Source: UBA6623 sp965248235 (GTDB lineage Bacteria; Acidobacteriota; Terriglobia; Bryobacterales; UBA6623). From it: 64,000 nt of DNA. Location: NCBI GenBank assembly GCA_965248235.1, contig CBDFIU010000003.1, forward strand, positions 372,001 to 436,000. Direction: 5' to 3'. The first letter of the stretch is position 1; the number at the start of each line of letters is the position of its first letter. The translations under genes and the position numbers were made by a program. This document shows positions 43,906 through 51,170 of the stretch, piece by piece. Below the pieces are notes generated by a model. That model was not told where the DNA came from and ran no database searches. It was given only the letters and a program-made list of their open reading frames with translations.

Positions 43906-44553
43906 TCACGCGGCCCGCTTGTTCGTCAACAGATCGATGAGCCAGTACTTGTCGCACTTGCGCGTGTCCACCAAGGCGACGTGATCGGTGATGAATTGCC
44001 GTACCCGCCGCGGCCGGATGAACCACTCCCCCGCGGCGGCTACCTGTTGGGCCGTTCGCTCGGACGGCAACCGCTGCGCCCCGAGCAGGCCCAGCTCGAT
44101 CCACCGCAGCACCGTGCCGCGGTCCACGCCCATCACCTCGGCCAGGCCGCCCGCCGAGTAACCCCGGTCAGCTTTCCTGAGCCGCAGCCGCTTGCGCTTC
44201 AACACCACGCCCGTCTCGGAACGCCGATAGCCTCTCGCCCGCAGCTTGTTGGCGATGATCCGGGGAGTGAGATGACAGTTCCGCTCCAGGATCTTGATCT
44301 CCTCCTCGCTCCACCGAGGCTCCTTCGTCGCCGCGATCCCGAGCAGCTGCGCCCGATGGGTCAGCCTCCACCGCGGCATCTCCCAACGCTTCGCCAGCAC
44401 ACCCAGCGCCGGGTAGTCCGCCCGCGCGTAGACGCGTCGCAACTTCTCGTCCATTTCGGTGGTGAACGGCACGGTGTTCCAGCCGCGGCAGCGGTCGCAA
44501 TAGGCCGCGTAGGGACGTCGGGTCCCGCGCCCGCATTGCCGACAACGGGTCAT
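43906..44553 (-). CDS. Phage zinc-ribbon and Myb/HTH DNA-binding protein
   Basis: 215 residues from ATG 44553 (overlaps the upstream stop). An N-terminal zinc ribbon (CRQCG, CDRCRGW) is followed by a SANT/Myb-like helix set (EPRWSEEEIKILERNCHLTP, RIIANKLRARGYRRSETGVV) and a further helix-turn-helix (SAGGLAEVMGVDRGTVLRWI). It probably binds DNA as an early or middle regulator. I do not recognise a named family. Confidence 0.65.
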   Translation of the reverse strand: MTRCRQCGRGTRRPYAAYCDRCRGWNTVPFTTEMDEKLRRVYARADYPALGVLAKRWEMPRWRLTHRAQLLGIAATKEPRWSEEEIKILERNCHLTPRIIANKLRARGYRRSETGVVLKRKRLRLRKADRGYSAGGLAEVMGVDRGTVLRWIELGLLGAQRLPSERTAQQVAAAGEWFIRPRRVRQFITDHVALVDTRKCDKYWLIDLLTNKRAA

Positions 44554-45017
44554 CGGTCCCCCTTCTTCACCGCGATCAAGTAGTCGATGCTGACCGTGGA
44601 GCCGGCCGGGTCCACGTGATACCAATGCCGTCCGCAGCGCTTGATCGCAACCGGCTCGCGGCCCAGCGCCTCCCGCGCGGTCCGCCAAACATCACGGCCC
44701 TTGCCGCCGGAAGGTTCGGTGACATGGAGGTCGTTGGCACGCCGGAACTCGGCGTCCTTCATTTCCTCGGCCTGTTTCCGCTTGGCTGCTTCGTACTTCT
44801 TCAACCATGCCGCCCGCTCCCCCCATTCCTCGGCCAGCCGAAACAGGTAGTCGAAGGCGTCGATGATCTGGCCGCAGGGTCGACATTTCACCGTGCGGCT
44901 ATGCTCGTCGACAACCACTTCCATATGCCGGCAATACCGTCGTCGCTGCTGGACGGGATCAGGCGGCTTGCGGCGCAACGGATTGGGGGACTGATGTGGA
45001 AACTCAATCACAGCCAT
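44550..45017 (-). CDS. Phage early protein with a CxxC zinc motif
   Basis: 155 residues from ATG 45017. CRHMEVVVDEHSRTVKCRPC is a zinc-knuckle pattern often found in Mu-like and alphaproteobacterial phages, followed by a charged helix (LKKYEAAKRKQAEEMKDAEF) and a beta-rich end (RHWYHVDPAGSTVSIDYLIA). Function unknown. Part of the coupled early/middle operon. Confidence 0.65.
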   Translation of the reverse strand: MAVIEFPHQSPNPLRRKPPDPVQQRRRYCRHMEVVVDEHSRTVKCRPCGQIIDAFDYLFRLAEEWGERAAWLKKYEAAKRKQAEEMKDAEFRRANDLHVTEPSGGKGRDVWRTAREALGREPVAIKRCGRHWYHVDPAGSTVSIDYLIAVKKGDR

Positions 45018-45022
45018 CGCCT

Positions 45023-45427
45023 CTAAGCGCTCGCTTGTGGCCCTTCGTCGAAGAGATCCCCGATGGCCCATCGTGCCCGGAGGTTCCGGCGGCGGGTCGC
45101 CGCCCGATGAGCGGCGTCATAACGGTTGTGGCATCTCTGACAAAGCGTCCGCAGGTTCTCCGGGACGCTGTTGCCTGGATCGTGGTCGAGATGGGCAACG
45201 GTCAGCACAATCGAGGGAAAGATTCCTTTGAGATGGCTGAAAGTCTCCGACGATCCAATTACTTCGTATGCTTCTCCCTCGCGCCAGACATACACCCGAT
45301 CCGGCACGCCGCAAAACTCGCAACAATGTCCGGCCCGCTCAAGAATCCTGCGCCGGATGGACAGCCATTCGGCCGAGCGCAGCGACCCTCCCGGATAGCG
45401 CTGCTGCTGTTCTCTCGATACCGGCAT
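45023..45427 (-). CDS. HNH endonuclease
   Basis: 134 residues. A zinc finger (CEFCG at the front, LCQRCHNRYD at the back) brackets the HNH site VLTVAHLDHDPGN with ENLRTLCQRCHNRYD. Cuts DNA; in phages such enzymes assist packaging or act as homing or anti-competitor nucleases. It lies 7 bp after the GemA gene, not next to the terminase. Confidence 0.88.
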   Translation of the reverse strand: MPVSREQQQRYPGGSLRSAEWLSIRRRILERAGHCCEFCGVPDRVYVWREGEAYEVIGSSETFSHLKGIFPSIVLTVAHLDHDPGNSVPENLRTLCQRCHNRYDAAHRAATRRRNLRARWAIGDLFDEGPQASA

Positions 45428-45433
45428 CCTGAT

Positions 45434-45850
45434 TTAACCCTCCGCCCGCCTGCGCCGCTGGTCGTAGCTCAGAGCCGCCACCACCTTGCGCAATTGCTCC
45501 GGCGTGGCCCACGCCAGCGGCACCTTGTGGGAATGGCTGGTCATGCGCTTGAGAATCGCCTCGGCGTATTCCACTGGACGATCCCCCAACAATGCGTAAA
45601 TCTTGCCGATCAGCGGTCGATTCCCGTCCGCCGGGCTGGGCCGACGCCGGGTTGTTTTCCGCTGGAACTTCGCTCCGCGCTCGCGTAGATGAGCCAACAC
45701 CTCCCGCCGTCCGCGCTCGTCCAATTCCGCCGCCGAGCGTTTCCCCGCCACCGTCTCCAGCATGTCCCGGTAGGTCTCTTCGTCCAGCCCCAGCTGCTTG
45801 GCTCCGATGTGGATCTTCGCCAGCTCGTTTCTGCGGCTCTCACTCGTCAT
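45434..45850 (-). CDS. gemA: GemA-like regulatory protein (Mu gp16, DUF1018)
   Basis: 138 residues. In Mu, GemA modulates host gene expression and DNA supercoiling. Family features: ELAKIHIGAKQLGLDEETYR, DMLETVAGKRSAAEL and the C-terminal block PLIGKIYALLGDRPVEYAEA with AWATPEQLRKVVAAL. Overlaps the Gam-like gene by 4 bp. Confidence 0.88.
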   Translation of the reverse strand: MTSESRRNELAKIHIGAKQLGLDEETYRDMLETVAGKRSAAELDERGRREVLAHLRERGAKFQRKTTRRRPSPADGNRPLIGKIYALLGDRPVEYAEAILKRMTSHSHKVPLAWATPEQLRKVVAALSYDQRRRRAEG

Positions 45851-46428
45851 GACTTCCCCCCCCGTTTCAGGCCGCTTTGCTCCTCGATCCGATCCCCCTC
45901 CTCGCCATCGAGCAGGGCGTCGACCAGCTTGTCGATCTCCGAGTCGGCGGGGATGGCGACCGGTTCGTCGGCGTCCTCGACAGCCACGGCGCCGATGCGC
46001 AACAGATCGCGGGCCGGCAACTCCCGCAAGGCGCGGAGCACCACCCTCTCGCGGACCCGGATCAACTGTTCGGCCAGCTCATCGCCGAGCTTGCGCCGGA
46101 TGGCGTCGATCGTGGCCGCCTCGTCTTCGATCTCGATTCGGCCGGGGCGCTTGCGCCAGCCGACCTTGATGCCGCTCAACAGCCTGGTGCGCGGCCGCTG
46201 GAACAAACCGGGGGATCGCTCGATGGTCCTCAACAGCTCGGCGTGGGCGTTGACGGCGGCCCCGATGCGGCGGCGCAACGCGGCACGGTGCCCGCGTTTG
46301 GCCCTCTCCACCGCCGCTTGCGCCTCCCCCGCCGTCTCGCGCAGCGCGTCGCGGCGGCGGGCGTATTCGCTCGCCAGCCGCTCGATATCGTCCATCAAGT
46401 GGGGTTGTGGTGTTTGGTTGTCGCTCAT
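45847..46428 (-). CDS. Gam-like host-nuclease inhibitor
   Basis: 193 residues. Mu Gam binds DNA ends and blocks exonucleases. Here a long N-terminal coiled coil (YARRRDALRETAGEAQAAVE) precedes a beta domain with KVGWRKRPGRIEIEDEAATI and ALRELPARDLLRIGAVAVED, the same order as in Gam proteins. Its position directly after transposition gene B fits. Similarity was judged by eye and is moderate. Confidence 0.62.
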   Translation of the reverse strand: MSDNQTPQPHLMDDIERLASEYARRRDALRETAGEAQAAVERAKRGHRAALRRRIGAAVNAHAELLRTIERSPGLFQRPRTRLLSGIKVGWRKRPGRIEIEDEAATIDAIRRKLGDELAEQLIRVRERVVLRALRELPARDLLRIGAVAVEDADEPVAIPADSEIDKLVDALLDGEEGDRIEEQSGLKRGGKS

Positions 46429-47378
46429 CCCTCACCTCCCAAGTTCTTCCAGGCTGACCGCAGGTTCCCGGCCCCTACCTTCTCGCCGCCGGCGACCAGC
46501 GAGGCCAGCCGCAGCGTCTTCGTCAACCCCCGCAGCGCCCCGGCCCGGCGTGATATCTCCAGCGCCACCCCGCGCGTTTGTTTGTCGGCAACGGACCAGG
46601 CCGACAACAGCGCTTCCACGTCGTCGCGGGTCGGCTGCCCCAGCCGCACCCGCTTGCCGATCCTGGAGAACAACTGCGCGAACTCCGCCGCCCGCCGTCC
46701 TCCCGTCAACCGGGCATACATCGACTCGTTGCCCAACAGAACCAGCCCGACTCCCGTGGCGTCGTGCAAACTTCGCAACCCCTCCAGCGCCCGCGTGCCG
46801 AGGTGCTGCGCCTCATCGACGATCAGCAGACCGTGGGCGCCGCTCAGCCGCTCCCCGAGATCGGCCTCGATCCTTGCCGCCCTGCTCGAGGGACGCAGCC
46901 CGCAAGCCCTGGCCGTCCTCTCCAAACACGGTCCCAGCGCATGCGTCGCCGGCGTCATCGTCGCTACCCAGGCGTTCGGCCGTGTCTCGGCGTAGCGTTT
47001 CGCGGTCAAGGTCTTGCCCAAGCCCGCGCCGCCGTAGATCACGGCGATATCTCCCGCCATCTGGGCGTAAGACAGACCCGCCTCGATCCTCCGCGCCGTT
47101 GGCGTATCCACCCACCCCGGCGCCGCCGGAAGCCGCTTCGCCAGCTCCGCCCGCTCCGCGCGGGCCTCGATCCAGCGAAGGACCTTCTCCTCGACCGCCG
47201 CCTCGTCGCCCTGGTATTTGCCGCCCAAGTACTGCGACAGCGCCGAGCCCGACAGCCCGATCTCGCGCGCCGCCCGCGACTGCGACAGCCCGACTTCGGC
47301 CAGTACCCCCCGCGCGCACTCGCGCAAGCCCGTAGCCTCGGAACCTCGTACCGCCCCGTTCCCGTTCGATTTACTCAT
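46425..47378 (-). CDS. Transposition protein B (AAA+ ATPase, MuB-like)
   Basis: 317 residues from ATG 47378 (MuB is 312). An N-terminal Cro-like helix-turn-helix (LAEVGLSQSRAAREIGLSGS, ALSQYLGGKY) leads to an AAA+ core: Walker A IYGGAGLGKTLTAK, Walker B LLIVDEAQHLGTRAL, sensor VGLVLLGNES. It selects target DNA and activates transposase A. ggaggattccg precedes the ATG. Confidence 0.93.
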   Translation of the reverse strand: MSKSNGNGAVRGSEATGLRECARGVLAEVGLSQSRAAREIGLSGSALSQYLGGKYQGDEAAVEEKVLRWIEARAERAELAKRLPAAPGWVDTPTARRIEAGLSYAQMAGDIAVIYGGAGLGKTLTAKRYAETRPNAWVATMTPATHALGPCLERTARACGLRPSSRAARIEADLGERLSGAHGLLIVDEAQHLGTRALEGLRSLHDATGVGLVLLGNESMYARLTGGRRAAEFAQLFSRIGKRVRLGQPTRDDVEALLSAWSVADKQTRGVALEISRRAGALRGLTKTLRLASLVAGGEKVGAGNLRSAWKNLGGEG

Positions 47379-47421
47379 TCGGAATCCTCCTTGTGCTTCT
47401 CCCATTGCCGGTTGTCGCCCC

Positions 47422-47604
47422 TTAACCCTTGATCGAGCAGCACCGCTCAAACCTCTCCCCGGTCCAGGTACTCATCGACGGCCGCGTGCCGCAGGGTGAG
47501 GCGGTAGCCCCTGACGCTGATACTGCTCGATGGATGCTGTTCGAGACCCCGATCAGGTCCAGGTGCGCGCCACTGAAGCTCTTGGCTTTGTAAGCGATCT
47601 TCAC
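47422..47604 (-). CDS. Small phage protein, probably frameshifted
   Basis: GTG 47604 overlaps the previous stop (GTGA) and opens VKIAYKAKSFSGAHLDLIGV. After about residue 30 this frame turns low in coding quality, while another frame continues with SVRGYRLTLRHAAVDEYLDR and GEV and stops near 47450. One missing base near 47515-47520 would join them into about 52 residues. Function unknown. Confidence 0.5.
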   Translation of the reverse strand: MKIAYKAKSFSGAHLDLIGVSNSIHRAVSASGATASPCGTRPSMSTWTGERFERCCSIKG

Positions 47605-47909
47605 GCCGCGCCATCTCCCTCCGGCACGGCAACCTTGCCGTTCGACTTGGAACGCCGCGTGTTGTCGACCACCAATTCCAGCCGCGGCGGCGCGTGTTTG
47701 GAGAGTGCGCTCTCGGTGGACTTAATGCGCCGCTCGTAGGCCTCCAAGATCCAACTCAGCTCGTGGATCGCACCCTGGCGGAACTCCTCGTCCCATTCGC
47801 AGGTATCCTCCAGACCGAGACGCACCTTCTCGATCCGCCGCCGCAGGGTCTTCGCGTCGCGGCGCACGAGTTCCAGCAAACGCGAAAGCTCCGCCTGCGT
47901 CTGCTGCAT
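47601..47909 (-). CDS. Small helical phage early protein
   Basis: 102 residues from ATG 47909, overlapping the transposase stop (ATGA). Almost wholly helical and charged: QAELSRLLELVRRDAKTLRR, FRQGAIHELSWILEAYERRI. It lies between A and B, where Mu-like phages often have small genes of unknown function. Confidence 0.65.
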   Translation of the reverse strand: MQQTQAELSRLLELVRRDAKTLRRRIEKVRLGLEDTCEWDEEFRQGAIHELSWILEAYERRIKSTESALSKHAPPRLELVVDNTRRSKSNGKVAVPEGDGAA

Positions 47910-49891
47910 CACCAGGGCTCCTCCTCCCGCCTCGCTTCCATCCAGGCGGGTTCCATCGCCAGGATCGCGTCGTCGAGGGTATGGTCGAACTCCTCTTGTT
48001 CCTGTTTCTCCCGCGTCCCCGCCGCCGGGCCGTTCGTCTGCTTGACCAGTCCGGGCGCGGGTGGCATCACATCCTCCCCCGTCGCATAGAGCGCCGCGAC
48101 CTCCAGCGCCTTCATGCGCTGTTCGGCCTGGGCCGCCTTCTTGCTCGCCTTTAGAAAGCGCGCCTTGTTCTTCTGCCACTCCCGTCCCTGCCCGGTGTCG
48201 TGGAAGGCGATGTCGCCACGGTGCCCGGCGCGGCACACAAACCTTCCGCCGAGGGTGTAGACCGAGATCTGATTCGTCAGCTTCGCCGGGTCGTAGTAGG
48301 CTGTCAGCCGGCGTCCCTTGTATTCGGTCAACGCCTCGTCCCAGTAGCGGTGTGAACCCATCGGCCCGCGTCCCGCCTTCAGACGGATCTCGCCCAGGCG
48401 GCTGTCAGCCCGGACCGCCTCCGGCATCAGCAGCAGCAAGCCACGCTCGTCCTCGCTCAAGCGCCTCGCCCCGGACTCCTGGAAGGACTCCCCGAATGCC
48501 TGCTCGAACGACAAGACCCCGCGGCAGAGGGCCGTGCGGCGCTGCTCCTGACGGTTGAAGCGCCCGACCTCGGCGGCCACCACCGCCGCGAACTCCTCAT
48601 AGGGGATGGCGGTTTTCTTGGAGTAGCCGCGATTGAGAAAAGCAGGGTGCGTGGCCACCTTGTCGTGAATGCCCCCGATGCCGAAGCTGCGCTCGATGGG
48701 CTTGGCTCCCGGACTGCCCATCACCTTGTCCGGGTTCGTGAAACACACCTTGATGCCCAATTGCGGCAACAGTCCGACCGGATCGCCCGCCTTGTCCCGT
48801 CCTCGATGGCGCCCGGCCGCGCCCGCCGTCATCGGCTTCGCAGCCGCCACCCGCGTGTTGTCCACCCAGACCACCCTGGGGACGAACTTCCCTGTCAGGT
48901 CGTAGGTGGCCAGCCGGAAGAGATCCGTGTTCTCCGTCTTGGCCAGCCGGTAGGCTGCGATGTAGTTGCTGCGGAGATCCGCCCAGAACCAGCCGGTCGT
49001 GGTGTTGATCACCTCGCCGTCGGGCCACCTGACCCAGATCCTGTCGAACTTCAACCCGTCGCCCACGGCCGCTTCACCCGCCCGGAACACTCGCTTGTCG
49101 CGTCGCTGTGGAGGATAGAGCCGCGCCAGCGCCTGTGGTCCTTCCCGCAAATAGACGCGCGTCTTGAACGGGATGTCGCTCTTCACCCGGCGCTCAAACG
49201 TCCTCCGCGATGGCAGCACACCCCAGCCATGCGCCCGTGCCGTCTCTCTGGTGCGGCGGTAGGCCTCGGCGATCGTCGGCTGCCGCCTGGTCAGGTAGTA
49301 GCCGCGGAACCAGTCCCAGGCCGGCTCGGGGATCTCCCGTCGCTCCGCGCGGCCGGCATGGCCCGGTATCAGTGCCGCCGCCCAATCCTGCCTCGCGAAG
49401 TCCTTCGCGCCGGGATTGCCGTTGACGCCGTAAAACCAATGGCGGATCGATGACGTGCTGAGGCCCTCCGTCGCGGCCAGCGTGGCCGCGGCCTCGCGGA
49501 GGGTCTGCCCGGTCTCCATCAGGCGGGTCAGCTCGATCATCACCATGGCCCGCCGCTGGCCCTCGTCCCGCTGCGCCTGCGTCCTGGTGATCGCCCACTT
49601 CCACAACGCGTCGGGGTCGTAGGTGAAGACCGGCTTCTGTTCCGCTTCCGCTTGCGCCGCCGCCTCGCGCCGGAGCGGCGTGTCCTCGATCCCGGCCGGC
49701 GGCTCGCCGTGGGTATTCAGCGCCGCCTGTATGGGCTCTGGCAGGTCCTCCCAGCGGTACAGCCGGCGTGAATGGCCGGAATGAGGTTTCTCGGTGTAGG
49801 GCCAGCGCTCACGAATCGCGCATCGTTGTATAAACTGTTTGCTGACTCGCAGCGCCTCCGCGATCTCACGGGTAGTGAAGGCACGGGTCAC
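47909..49891 (-). CDS. Transposase A (MuA-like DDE recombinase)
   Basis: 660 residues from GTG 49891 (MuA is 663); the start overlaps the preceding TGA. It contains an N-terminal Mu-type DNA-binding winged helix (TTREIAEALRVSKQFIQRCA, LYRWEDLPEPIQAAL). The catalytic triad is Asp278 (AAVGDGLKFD), Asp344 (VVWVDNTRVAA) and Glu400 (GAKPIERSFG); spacings of 66 and 56 closely match MuA (67 and 56). A C-terminal Mu-type barrel (RLTAYYDPAKLTNQISVYTL) follows. Cuts and joins the prophage ends during integration and replicative transposition. Confidence 0.95.
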   Translation of the reverse strand: MTRAFTTREIAEALRVSKQFIQRCAIRERWPYTEKPHSGHSRRLYRWEDLPEPIQAALNTHGEPPAGIEDTPLRREAAAQAEAEQKPVFTYDPDALWKWAITRTQAQRDEGQRRAMVMIELTRLMETGQTLREAAATLAATEGLSTSSIRHWFYGVNGNPGAKDFARQDWAAALIPGHAGRAERREIPEPAWDWFRGYYLTRRQPTIAEAYRRTRETARAHGWGVLPSRRTFERRVKSDIPFKTRVYLREGPQALARLYPPQRRDKRVFRAGEAAVGDGLKFDRIWVRWPDGEVINTTTGWFWADLRSNYIAAYRLAKTENTDLFRLATYDLTGKFVPRVVWVDNTRVAAAKPMTAGAAGRHRGRDKAGDPVGLLPQLGIKVCFTNPDKVMGSPGAKPIERSFGIGGIHDKVATHPAFLNRGYSKKTAIPYEEFAAVVAAEVGRFNRQEQRRTALCRGVLSFEQAFGESFQESGARRLSEDERGLLLLMPEAVRADSRLGEIRLKAGRGPMGSHRYWDEALTEYKGRRLTAYYDPAKLTNQISVYTLGGRFVCRAGHRGDIAFHDTGQGREWQKNKARFLKASKKAAQAEQRMKALEVAALYATGEDVMPPAPGLVKQTNGPAAGTREKQEQEEFDHTLDDAILAMEPAWMEARREEEPW

Positions 49892-50133
49892 GCCACGGAC
49901 TCCTCGGCGGCTGACGCGGTCATGCGGTACAGCCAGATGCGACCGCCGTGGGAACCGCGTTCTTGCAGGCACTCGATCAGGAAGCCGTTGGCGCGAAGTT
50001 CCGCCACGATCGAGTTCACCGCGCAGACCCTCGCTTCGAGGGCGATCTCCAGCGTCGAGTGCTCGCGCCCGTCCGAGAGCAGCCCATGCACCCGCCGCAA
50101 GCGTTCCGAGCGGTTGAGCCGGGCGGCGTGCAT
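49888..50133 (-). CDS. Small winged-helix phage early protein
   Basis: 81 residues from ATG 50133. A winged-helix pattern is visible: ERLRRVHGLLSDGREHSTLE, IALEARVCAVNSIVAELRAN and GFLIECLQERGSHGGRIWLY. It resembles small HTH proteins just before transposase A in Mu-like phages. Overlaps both neighbours by 4 bp. Confidence 0.7.
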   Translation of the reverse strand: MHAARLNRSERLRRVHGLLSDGREHSTLEIALEARVCAVNSIVAELRANGFLIECLQERGSHGGRIWLYRMTASAAEESVA

Positions 50134-50504
50134 CAGGCCGCCTCCTTGCCGCGCAAACAAACACTTGGCCTTCCTTCCCGACAGCATCGGGTGGAACGAC
50201 CCTCCCACACCGCATGGAGCCACGGACAAGCGTCACATTGCTTATGCCCCCGAAAGCAGAAAAGCACCCGCAACTTCGAAAAGGAATCAACGTCTTTGTC
50301 GTAACTGGCTGCGGCGGGCTTACCTTCCGAGGGGGAAACCGCCGCGAGTTCCGACGCCATATCAAAAACATTGGCGCCGCATCGTAACGTCCGCACATGG
50401 GAGCGCCCAACATGCTTGATGGGTCTGCGAGTGAGAGCAACGAGCAATGCCGCCAACAGCGCCGCGCAACCCACCGCTATCGCTACCACCGCCGCCAGGC
50501 TCAT
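50133..50504 (-). CDS. Phage membrane-anchored Cys-rich protein
   Basis: 123 residues from ATG 50504. One N-terminal helix (LAAVVAIAVGCAALLAALLV) and a Cys-rich C-terminus (CFRGHKQCDACPWLHAVWEG, CCREGRPSVCLRG) that could bind metal. Coupled to both neighbours by ATGA overlaps. Function unknown; no family recognised. Confidence 0.55.
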   Translation of the reverse strand: MSLAAVVAIAVGCAALLAALLVALTRRPIKHVGRSHVRTLRCGANVFDMASELAAVSPSEGKPAAASYDKDVDSFSKLRVLFCFRGHKQCDACPWLHAVWEGRSTRCCREGRPSVCLRGKEAA

Positions 50505-50656
50505 GCGGCCTCCCCGGCGGCGGTTACCGATCGATGTCCGCGCAGGCACACAACCCGCGACCAAGACAGATGACGGTGACCCCCAAACAGCCCCCGGATC
50601 GTGGTCACGACTAGGGCAACGAATCCGCAGAGCGGGCAGGGCACGATTCTCCTCAC
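50501..50656 (-). CDS. 51-residue phage protein with CxxC
   Basis: GTG 50656 overlaps the previous stop (GTGA) and its TGA overlaps the next ATG, so the frame fits exactly in the coupled gene chain. Begins MRRIVPCPLCGFVALVVTTI, a CxxC start; later VVCLRGH. Short but strongly supported by the two overlaps. Confidence 0.5.
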   Translation of the reverse strand: MRRIVPCPLCGFVALVVTTIRGLFGGHRHLSWSRVVCLRGHRSVTAAGEAA

Positions 50657-50814
50657 CGCTCCTCTTCTCCGCAGACCTCACCCACGAGCCGGAGGCCCGC
50701 CTCGTAGCCCTCGTTCCAGACCGCATCCATCCTCGCGTTCGCGCCCCAGACGTAGCCGAAGAGGAGGGCAGCCGCGGCCAGTAAAAGACCCAGCCCGCTG
50801 CTGCGGTCGCTCAT
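50653..50814 (-). CDS. 53-residue phage membrane protein
   Basis: ATG 50814 overlaps the previous TGA. Begins MSDRSSGLGLLLAAAALLFG, one membrane helix, followed by an acidic tail (RMDAVWNEGYEAGLRLVGEV). Function unknown. Confidence 0.55.
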   Translation of the reverse strand: MSDRSSGLGLLLAAAALLFGYVWGANARMDAVWNEGYEAGLRLVGEVCGEEER

Positions 50815-51065
50815 GCCGCCTCTTTGCCATCCGTTTTCGAGGGTTCGAGACGGGGGATGTCCGAGGGCCACTCAAGATCTGCGGGCCAGTGGTCGGAGAA
50901 CCAGCGAAGCACACGGTTGTAGGTGCGAATAGTGCATGAGTGGCCTTCTTCCAAGCGTTTGAAGAGTCGTGCATTGCCGCAGGACAAGTTGGATATCGTG
51001 GCAAGACTGACATGCCGCTGAGCGCTGTAGGCGGAGGCAAGGCGGTGTAAAATTATACCGTCCAC
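50811..51065 (-). CDS. Cro/Ner-like DNA-binding protein, first gene of the early operon
   Basis: 84 residues from GTG 51065. RHVSLATISNLSCGNARLFK followed by RLEEGHSCTIRTYNRVLRWF is helix-turn-helix-like, and DHWPADLEWPSDIPR ends the fold. Position opposite the repressor and its size match Ner/Cro proteins that shut down early transcription. The start lies at the predicted transcription start, so the message may be leaderless or begin slightly upstream. Confidence 0.65.
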   Translation of the reverse strand: MDGIILHRLASAYSAQRHVSLATISNLSCGNARLFKRLEEGHSCTIRTYNRVLRWFSDHWPADLEWPSDIPRLEPSKTDGKEAA

Positions 51066-51159
51066 ACCGCCATGTTAGTGTAAATATAAACTATTGTCAA
51101 GCGCGACTCTGTCGAATCCGGTTACTCCGTATTGCGGCTACACGATGTGTAGTGTAAAA
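51045..51159. promoter_or_regulatory. Phage operator region (three gtgtaaa sites)
   Basis: gtgtaaaa at 51045-51052, gtgtaaat at 51078-51085 and gtgtaaaa at 51152-51159 are repeated in the same orientation between the divergent early operon and the repressor. The middle copy overlaps the early promoter spacer. Likely binding sites for the repressor or the Ner-like protein. Confidence 0.55.
51072..51100 (-). promoter_or_regulatory. Phage early promoter
   Basis: On the minus strand ttgaca (51095-51100), a 17-bp spacer and taacat (51072-51077), about 7 bp before the first early gene. The spacer contains one gtgtaaa operator copy. Confidence 0.6.
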
Positions 51160-51170
51160 ATGCACTTGTA

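Noticed and set aside
47909..50440. 843-residue version of transposase A
   Set aside because: The first 183 residues overlap two other coupled genes and have no MuA similarity; GTG 49891 gives 660 residues, close to MuA.
50505..50726. N-terminal extensions of the 50133-50504 gene and of several other phage genes
   Set aside because: Upstream residues are Arg/Pro/Ala-rich shadow sequence, and later starts restore exact 4-bp overlaps with the preceding genes.
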